Shown piece after piece: positions 24,737-29,698 of a DNA stretch of 29,698 nucleotides (within the stretch, counting starts at the first letter, position 1; each line of letters starts with the position of its first letter). The DNA comes from Lentzea sp. (GTDB lineage Bacteria; Actinomycetota; Actinomycetes; Mycobacteriales; Pseudonocardiaceae): contig JASLAV010000658.1 of NCBI GenBank assembly GCA_030146905.1, positions 1 through 29,698 on the forward strand, in the 5' to 3' direction. The notes under the pieces are model-generated. The model searched no databases, was not told the DNA's origin, and saw only the letters and a program-made list of their open reading frames with translations. A program made the translations under genes and the position numbers.

Positions 24737-26233
24737 GTGACGACGACCGCCTCAGAAACGTCCGTGGACCTGGGTTCGCCGCTGACCGTCCCGCAGCTCC
24801 TGCGCGCCTTGACACCACTGGAGGTGCTCGCCGGGCCGGGCGTGGGGGAGAGGCTCGCGCGGGGCCGGGCCTACCTGCGCACGGTGCTCGCCGACGACGA
24901 ACGCCCCGTCTACGGCGCCAAGACCGGGTTCGGCGCGCTGGTGGGCTTCGCCGGCCGTTCCTCGGAAGCCGACCAGTGCGACAACACCCTGGCACACCTC
25001 GGCGCGGGCCAAGGCCCCGACCTCCCCCTCGACATCGCCAGAGCCTCGTTGCTGGTGCGCACGTGGTCGCTGGCTCAGGGCCTCTCCGGCGTGTCCCCGC
25101 ACGTGGTGGAAGGGCTCGCGGCGATGTTCGCCACGACGTTCGTGCCGGCGATCCCGCGCTACGGCTCGGTCGGCGCCAGCGGCGACCTGATCCCGCTGGC
25201 CTACGCGGCCCAAGCGCTGCGCGGCCGCGGGCACGCCTACCTGGACGGCGTCCGGCTGCCCGCCTTCGAGGCGCTGACGTCCGCGGGGCTGTCACCGCTG
25301 GAGCTGGACGGCCGTGACGCGCTGGCCCTCGTCAACGGCACGTCCGTCACGACCGCCGCCACCGCGCTCGCCCTGTCGTCCGTGCGCGCCTCCCACCGCG
25401 CACTGGCCGACCTCACCTGTCTCCTGGTGGACGTCCTCGGCGCCGATCCCGGTTTCGTGGACGCACGCCTGATCTCCGCGTTCGGCCACACCGGCGCCGT
25501 GTCGGCGGGCGAGTGGATGCGCTCGATGCTGTCGGGCATCCAGCCCACCGGCGAGCGCGCGTTGCAGGAGCCCTACAGCATCCGCTGCTCACCGCAGCTG
25601 CTCGGCGCGGCGGAGGACGCCCTGCGCTACGTCGACGGCGTGGTCGCGGCGGACCTCGGGGGAGTGAGCGACAACCCGCTGTTCTTCCCCGGCGACGACC
25701 TGGTGGCGCACGGCGGCAACTTCTTCGGCCAGCCCTCGGCGTTCGCCGCCGACGTCCTGGCGATGGTCACGGCGTCCCTGGGCAACCTGGCGGAACGCCA
25801 GCTGGACCTCCTCGTCGACCCCGCCCGCAACACCGGCCTGCCCCCGATGCTCGCCGCGGGACCCGGTCAGCAGCACGGGCTGCAGGGCGTGCAGCTCGCG
25901 ACCACGGCCTTCATCGCGGAGATCCGCCGCAACGTGCTGCCCGCGAGCACCCAGAGCCTGCCGACCAACCTGCACAACCAGGACGTGGTGCCGTTCGGCA
26001 CCCAGGCGGCGTTGCGCTCCTACGACCTCGCCGTCCTGTTGCGACTGCTGTGCGGTTCCCTGGCGCTGGGCCTGCGGCAGGCCGTGCACGTGGGAGGAAG
26101 GCGTCCGACCGCGCCCCGCTGCGCGGCACTGCTGGACGCGCTGGCCACGGCGATCGAACCGGTGGACCCGGACCGGCCGCTGGACGAGGACGTGCGGGTG
26201 GCCGCCGAGGTGGTGGTCGGCGGCGGATGGTGA
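24737..26233 (+). CDS. MIO-type aromatic amino acid ammonia-lyase or 2,3-aminomutase, probably tyrosine-specific
   Basis: 498 aa from GTG. The self-made MIO electrophile comes from Ala147-Ser148-Gly149 (GSVGASGDLIPLAY). Other catalytic elements are Tyr59 in VYGAKTGFG, NGTSVTTA (200-207), SDNPLFF (311-317), QEPYSIRCSPQ with Tyr280, and NQDVV (414-418). The selectivity pair aligned to Ser-His of histidine lyases and Phe-Leu of plant phenylalanine lyases is His87-Leu88 (NTLAHLGAGQGP). His-Leu is the pair known from bacterial tyrosine ammonia-lyase, and the equivalent His also occurs in the tyrosine aminomutase group. Predicted products are p-coumarate plus ammonia, or beta-tyrosine. Sequence alone does not separate lyase from mutase. 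It is divergent from, and shares an operator with, the oxidase/ligase operon, so it probably makes that pathway's starter. Confidence 0.92.
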   Translation: MTTTASETSVDLGSPLTVPQLLRALTPLEVLAGPGVGERLARGRAYLRTVLADDERPVYGAKTGFGALVGFAGRSSEADQCDNTLAHLGAGQGPDLPLDIARASLLVRTWSLAQGLSGVSPHVVEGLAAMFATTFVPAIPRYGSVGASGDLIPLAYAAQALRGRGHAYLDGVRLPAFEALTSAGLSPLELDGRDALALVNGTSVTTAATALALSSVRASHRALADLTCLLVDVLGADPGFVDARLISAFGHTGAVSAGEWMRSMLSGIQPTGERALQEPYSIRCSPQLLGAAEDALRYVDGVVAADLGGVSDNPLFFPGDDLVAHGGNFFGQPSAFAADVLAMVTASLGNLAERQLDLLVDPARNTGLPPMLAAGPGQQHGLQGVQLATTAFIAEIRRNVLPASTQSLPTNLHNQDVVPFGTQAALRSYDLAVLLRLLCGSLALGLRQAVHVGGRRPTAPRCAALLDALATAIEPVDPDRPLDEDVRVAAEVVVGGGW

Positions 26234-26510
26234 GGTGCCGGGCGGAGTGGGCGGACGCGATCGTCCTGCCGCTCCGCGTCCAGCCTCACGGATGAGCGGA
26301 CGTGGCGGCCGACGGCGAGCGATGAGGTGGCTGGGAGCCCGGGGACGTCCGTCCTGCGGCTGGTCGCACTCGTTGTCCGCCCTGCCGCTCGGCGTCCACC
26401 CTCATGGACAGGCGGACGTGGTGGCCGACGGCGGGTGAGGTGCCGAGCGGACGCCGAGTGTCGTGCTGCCGAACCCGCTGCCCGGCGCCCTCACGGACAG
26501 GCGGACGTGA
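26232..26510. repeat. Three degenerate tandem repeat units between convergent genes
   Basis: A core like CTCACGGACAGGCGGACGTG recurs at about 26285, 26401 and 26490. In the first two copies it is followed by GGCCGACGGCG and preceded by CTGCCGCTC-GCGTCC. A GAGGTGCCG-GCGGA block occurs near 26232 and 26436. Units are roughly 90-115 bp with many differences. The last copy overlaps the 3' end of the histidine kinase gene and encodes its final residues (TSACP). No gene fits the 257-nt gap. A 7-bp hairpin (GGACGCG/CGCGTCC, 26253-26281) could help end transcription of the lyase. Confidence 0.6.
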
Positions 26511-27723
26511 CCCGTTGCCCGGCCACCGCCGCGTCACGCGCGGCCATCGGCACCCGCAGCGTGAACCGGGCCCCGCGCCCGGGATGCCCGGCCGCCTCCA
26601 CCGTCCCGCCGTGCCCGACGACGATCTCCCGCACCAGCGAGAGCCCCAGCCCGAACCGCCCCTCACCGGCCCCGCGGTGGAACCGCTCGAACAACCGCGA
26701 CGCCTCGCCCGGCTCGAACCCCTCACCGGTGTCGGCCACCACCAGCTCCACGTGCCCGTCGGCCGCGCCGACCCCCACCGAGATCCGCCCGCCCTGCGGC
26801 GTGTGGCGCACGGCGTTGGCCAGCAGTTCGTCCACCGCCCGCCGCAGCGCGGTCTCGACGCCGTTGACCACCAGCGGGTGGCCGGGGTGGTCGAGGGTCA
26901 GCACGACCTCCCGTTCCGCGGCGCGTTCGGTCTCGCCGACCACGGCGGCCTCCGCGATGTCGGCCAGGTCCACCGGCTTCCCGGCGAAGGCGTCCCGGTC
27001 CAGCTGGGAGGACCGCAGCAGGTCGTCCACCACGTCCGCGAGCCCCCGGATCGACCTGGCCAGTGCGTCGAGGTTGTCCCGTTGCGCGTCGGGAACGGCC
27101 GCCGCCAGCAGCTGGGCGCGCAGGTGTGCCCGCGCGATCGGCGTTCGCAGCTCGTGGCTCGCGTCCGTCACGAACCGCCGTTGCCGGGCGAGCGCCTCCG
27201 CCAGCGGGCCGACCGCGCGGCGGCTCACGCCCAGGCCGATCAGCGCCGCCACGAGCAGGCCCGCCATCTGGGCGATCGCCAGCGCCAGGAGCAGGTGCCT
27301 GCGGTCGGCGAGCAGGTAGCGCATGTCGAACACCGCCTGCACGGTGGTGCCGTCCGCGCCCGGCGCCGTCAGCACCTCGTACTCCGTGTCGTTCGCGGAG
27401 ACCTGCCGCGAGACGGACCTGCCGGACGACCGCACCTCGTCGAGGTCGCCGTGCAGCGGGAAGCCCGGTGGCACGGCGAGCACGCCCTGGTCGAGCACAC
27501 CGTCCTCCAGCACGAACACCCACGCGCACCGCGGGGCGACGTCCGGGACGCCGTACATGGCGTTGTACCGCAGTTCGCGTGTCACCTGCGTCTGCTGGGC
27601 GTGCGCCATGACCACGTACGCGATCCCGCCGACGAAGGCGATCATCAGCGTGATCGCGACGCCCACGAGCACGCTCACCCGCAGCCGCGCGCGCCGCACC
27701 TCGACGTCCGCCCACGTCTTCAC
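26491..27723 (-). CDS. Sensor histidine kinase of an OmpR-type two-component system
   Basis: 410 aa from GTG overlapping the response regulator stop (GTGA). Membrane segments at about 15-39 and 143-165 enclose an external sensor loop of about 100 residues with a single Cys (Cys66) and no recognised ligand-binding domain. A short HAMP-like stretch leads to the phosphorylated His190 in DASHELRTPIARAH. The ATPase domain has the N box DELLANAVRHTP, G1 DTGEGFE and G2 GLGLSLV. It autophosphorylates on His and passes phosphate to the partner regulator. It converges on the lyase gene. The signal is unknown, and control of the neighbouring metabolite locus is possible but unproven. Confidence 0.94.
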   Translation of the reverse strand: MKTWADVEVRRARLRVSVLVGVAITLMIAFVGGIAYVVMAHAQQTQVTRELRYNAMYGVPDVAPRCAWVFVLEDGVLDQGVLAVPPGFPLHGDLDEVRSSGRSVSRQVSANDTEYEVLTAPGADGTTVQAVFDMRYLLADRRHLLLALAIAQMAGLLVAALIGLGVSRRAVGPLAEALARQRRFVTDASHELRTPIARAHLRAQLLAAAVPDAQRDNLDALARSIRGLADVVDDLLRSSQLDRDAFAGKPVDLADIAEAAVVGETERAAEREVVLTLDHPGHPLVVNGVETALRRAVDELLANAVRHTPQGGRISVGVGAADGHVELVVADTGEGFEPGEASRLFERFHRGAGEGRFGLGLSLVREIVVGHGGTVEAAGHPGRGARFTLRVPMAARDAAVAGQRVTSACP

Positions 27724-28418
27724 AGGGCCCCCAACCGATAGCCGATTCCCTGCACCGTGAGCACGACCGACCGTCCGACCTTGGAGCGCAGGTAGTGCAC
27801 GTAGGTGTCCACGATGGACTGCGACGGGGCGTCCTGGAACACCGTGCGCCGCAGCGCCGCCCGCGTGTGCACCGTGTCCGGGTGGGTGGCGAGCACCCGC
27901 AGCAGCGCGAACTCCCGCGCGGTCAGCGGCACCTTCTCGCCATCGGGCAGCACCACCTGGTGTTGCTCCAGCTCCAACTGGCCGGCACCGATGCGCAGCA
28001 CCGCGGCCAGTTCCGCCGCGCGCCGGCACAACGCGCGCAGCCGCGCCGTCAGCTCGCCCAGGTCGAACGGTTTGGTCAGGTAGTCGTCGGCGCCCGCGTC
28101 GAGGCCGTCGATCCTGTCGTGCACCGAACTCATCGCGGTGAGCACGAGGGCCTGGGTCCGCAACGACCGGGATCTCAGCCGCGACAGCAGGTCCAGACCG
28201 TCGATCACGGGCAGACCGCGGTCGATCACCACCACGTCGTACGGCTGGGTGAGCGCGAGGTGCAGTCCGCGTTGCCCGTCGAATGCGACGTCCACGACAT
28301 ATCCCTCACCGCGCAACACGGCGGAAAGCAACTCCACCAGCTCCCGGTCGTCATCGACGAGCAGCAACCGGAAGGGGTGGACCGACCGGAACTTCGAGGT
28401 GCCCCGCACGGCACCCAC
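27720..28418 (-). CDS. OmpR/PhoB-family response regulator
   Basis: 232 aa if the first GTG is used. A second GTG 9 nt later is equally possible, and the family usually begins close to HPFRLLLVDDD. The receiver domain has the acidic pair (VDDD, 21-24), phosphoacceptor Asp66 (VVVIDRGLP), Thr94 and Lys116 (KPF). The C-terminal winged helix (about 135-232) has LTAREFALLRVLATHP, the recognition helix near SIVDTYVHYLRSKVG and the closing GIGYRLG. When phosphorylated it should bind direct repeats at target promoters, often including its own. It heads a two-gene operon with the histidine kinase. No ribosome site is obvious. Confidence 0.94.
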   Translation of the reverse strand: MGAVRGTSKFRSVHPFRLLLVDDDRELVELLSAVLRGEGYVVDVAFDGQRGLHLALTQPYDVVVIDRGLPVIDGLDLLSRLRSRSLRTQALVLTAMSSVHDRIDGLDAGADDYLTKPFDLGELTARLRALCRRAAELAAVLRIGAGQLELEQHQVVLPDGEKVPLTAREFALLRVLATHPDTVHTRAALRRTVFQDAPSQSIVDTYVHYLRSKVGRSVVLTVQGIGYRLGAL

Positions 28419-28472
28419 AATCCCACGTGATCACCAAGTCGTGCCAGGTCACCAGGGCAGTGCAACAGCCAA

Positions 28473-28489
28473 TGGACAGGATCCGTCCA
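28473..28489. promoter_or_regulatory. Imperfect palindrome upstream of the two-component operon
   Basis: TGGAC and GTCCA arms (5 bp) flank a 7-nt centre, about 55-70 nt before the regulator's start, within the 271-nt gap 28419-28689. This gap is AT-richer than the genes and must hold the operon's promoter. I see no clear -35/-10 pair, and no strong hairpin terminator after the upstream gene at 28690. Weak call. Confidence 0.25.
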
Positions 28490-28689
28490 CAGTTCACAAA
28501 TTGGGTCCGCACGCTACTTACCGCAGGTTTTCCGCAGTTCCACCGCCATTGGGAACACGGAAATGCAGCATTCGGCGGAAAGCTCGGCGCCACCGGGAAC
28601 CGAAACGCGGTAAAAGACCGGTAATTCAACGATAAACAGGTGAACACGCGCCCGGCGCGACCTGCGGCCGGTCACCGGGTGTGAACGGC

Positions 28690-29481
28690 TCACCAGGCCG
28701 GGGCGACCGCCGACGTCGTGCGCTGACCGCCCACCCAGCCCGCGGTCGCGACGGCACGCAGGCCGTCGTCGCCTTCGACGAGCTGCCCGTGCGGGCCGAG
28801 GACGTCCGACTTGCCGTCGTGCCACCGCACCGGCAGGCGGCCGTGGCGTTCGAGCAGACCGGCGAACCTGGTGGTGAGCTTGGCACTGCCGATGTGCACC
28901 CACCGGCCGGGGAAGACGTCGAGCAGCTCGATCGTTGCCGGGCTGATCTCCGGCACGACCATGACACCGTGGTCGCGGCCGTACTCGACGAGATCGCGCA
29001 GCGCGTCGGGATCGCCGTCGGGGAACACGTGCAGCACGTTGAGCTTGTAGGCGGCGATCCTGTCGATCGCCCCGCGCATCTCGGCCGGTGGCAGCAGCGC
29101 GCTCGACACACCGCGCCACGCGAACGCGGGGGAGTCGCGCACGTCGGCCGCGCGGACCACGCCGTCACGGGTCATCAGCTGCCGGAACGACTGCACGCCG
29201 TGCCGCAGCCCCGCCTGGGTGCCCGCCCGCAGCATCACCGCGTCGTTGCTGACCAGCAATGCGTAGCCCTCCGGACCGAGGCCGCGCATCGCAGGGTCGT
29301 GCGACACCATCAGCATGCCGTCCGGCGACTCGGCGAGCAGGTAGCCGGTCTGCCGGAAGACGTGCTCGCGCAGCATCGCCGCCGCGGTGCGCGCCTGCCC
29401 GGTCACCCGTACGGTCACGTCTTCTGTCAGCACGAACGAGCCCGTGCGACGGGGCGCGCTCGCAGGCATGGGAACGATCAC
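28690..29481 (-). CDS. Truncated GH20 (beta-N-acetylhexosaminidase)-like protein lacking the catalytic pair
   Basis: 263 aa from GTG, with AGAGGA 5 nt upstream. Residues about 15-115 match the GH20 N-terminal alpha/beta domain (GYALLVSNDAVMLRAGTQAGLRHGVQSFRQL). The barrel then begins as usual with DSPAFAWRGV (116-125), IDRIAAYKLNVLHVF (139-153) and HGVMVVPEI (171-179). GH20 enzymes use Asp-Glu in HxGGDE. Here the equivalent stretch reads VHIGSAKL (195-202), so the pair is Ala-Lys. The protein ends about 60 residues later, roughly half the normal length, so most of the barrel is absent. It is unlikely to hydrolyse glycans but may still bind amino sugars. No signal peptide. It follows a sensor kinase by 34 nt, suggesting a shared transcript. 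Confidence 0.75.
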   Translation of the reverse strand: MIVPMPASAPRRTGSFVLTEDVTVRVTGQARTAAAMLREHVFRQTGYLLAESPDGMLMVSHDPAMRGLGPEGYALLVSNDAVMLRAGTQAGLRHGVQSFRQLMTRDGVVRAADVRDSPAFAWRGVSSALLPPAEMRGAIDRIAAYKLNVLHVFPDGDPDALRDLVEYGRDHGVMVVPEISPATIELLDVFPGRWVHIGSAKLTTRFAGLLERHGRLPVRWHDGKSDVLGPHGQLVEGDDGLRAVATAGWVGGQRTTSAVAPAW

Positions 29482-29515
29482 CGGTTTCCTCTCCAGCGGT
29501 CCAACGCCGGGAGTG

Positions 29516-29698
29516 TCAGCGTAGTTCCGGCATCCGGACGCTGAACGTGGTTCCGGTCCCTGTAGCGCTGGTCACACCGATGGTCCCGCCGTGCGCCTCG
29601 ACGAGCTTGCGCGCGATCGCGAGACCCAGCCCGCTGCCCCCGGTGCTGCGGGAACGCGACTTGTCCGCCCGCCAGAACCTGTCGAACACGTGCGGCAG
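29516..29698 (-). CDS. Sensor histidine kinase, C-terminal 60 residues (runs off the right edge)
   Basis: The visible frame encodes the end of a HATPase_c domain. It has VFDRFWRAD (the F-box region), GSGLGLAIARKLVEAHGG (the G2 box and following helix) and a closing strand FSVRMPELR before TGA. The length and motifs match the extreme C-terminus of a PhoR/EnvZ-type kinase. Its regulator, if any, lies beyond the window. The truncated GH20-like gene follows on the same strand. Confidence 0.9.
   Translation of the reverse strand: MPHVFDRFWRADKSRSRSTGGSGLGLAIARKLVEAHGGTIGVTSATGTGTTFSVRMPELR

Noticed and set aside
26234..26490. CRISPR-like interpretation of the repeats after the lyase
   Set aside because: Only three units with poorly conserved cores and unequal spacing, no unique spacers and no cas genes.

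Overview
The window is about 30 kb of very GC-rich DNA. It has strong G/C third-position bias, GTG and even TTG starts, many ATGA/GTGA stop-start overlaps and long open antisense frames. This points to a filamentous actinomycete. A Pseudonocardiaceae-like source (Lentzea, Saccharothrix or Amycolatopsis type) is my inference and is not proven by any marker gene here. I see no tRNA, rRNA, CRISPR array, transposase or integrase.

Region 1 (1-12909, minus strand) is one tightly packed transcription unit of ten genes. It starts from a promoter with a perfect TATAAT box at 12934-12939 and runs off the left edge. In order of transcription it encodes: a helical protein of unknown function; a large helical-repeat protein with a C-terminal CHAT (caspase-like) domain whose catalytic pair appears lost; a single-pass membrane protein; two soluble basic/helical proteins; a four-pass membrane protein with a coiled-coil tail; an OmpA-domain lipoprotein; a membrane-anchored Ser/Thr kinase; a glycine/alanine-rich membrane coiled-coil protein; and the N-terminal half of what looks like an AAA-type ATPase. 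Most neighbours overlap by 4 nt, so they are probably made in fixed ratio as one envelope-associated machine. A divergent 678-aa protein (13036-15072) of unknown function sits across the promoter region. I do not recognise this assembly as a described system. It is my main candidate for something new, possibly signalling or conflict/defence.

Region 2 (15073-15503) is a gene-poor spacer with a strong hairpin terminator and a possible 12-codon ORF. It is followed by a GT-B glycosyltransferase (15504-16619) that converges on, and overlaps, the next operon.

Region 3 (16594-26233) looks like a compact specialised-metabolite locus. A MIO-type aromatic amino acid lyase/aminomutase with a tyrosine-type His-Leu selectivity pair is transcribed rightward. 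A six-gene operon is transcribed leftward: FMO-like oxidase, acyl-adenylating ligase, second paralogous FMO-like oxidase, FMN 2-hydroxyacid oxidase, atypical cytochrome P450, Kef-type antiporter. The two units share a 63-bp divergent promoter holding a perfect 12+12-bp inverted repeat, and both transcripts look nearly leaderless. The simplest reading is tyrosine to p-coumarate or beta-tyrosine, then activation as an adenylate or thioester, then several oxidations. The product is unknown.

Region 4 (26234-29698): three degenerate repeat units lie between the lyase and a convergent OmpR-type two-component system (response regulator then histidine kinase). Upstream is a second operon on the same strand: the C-terminal end of another sensor kinase (right edge), followed by a truncated GH20-like protein that lacks the catalytic Asp-Glu pair.
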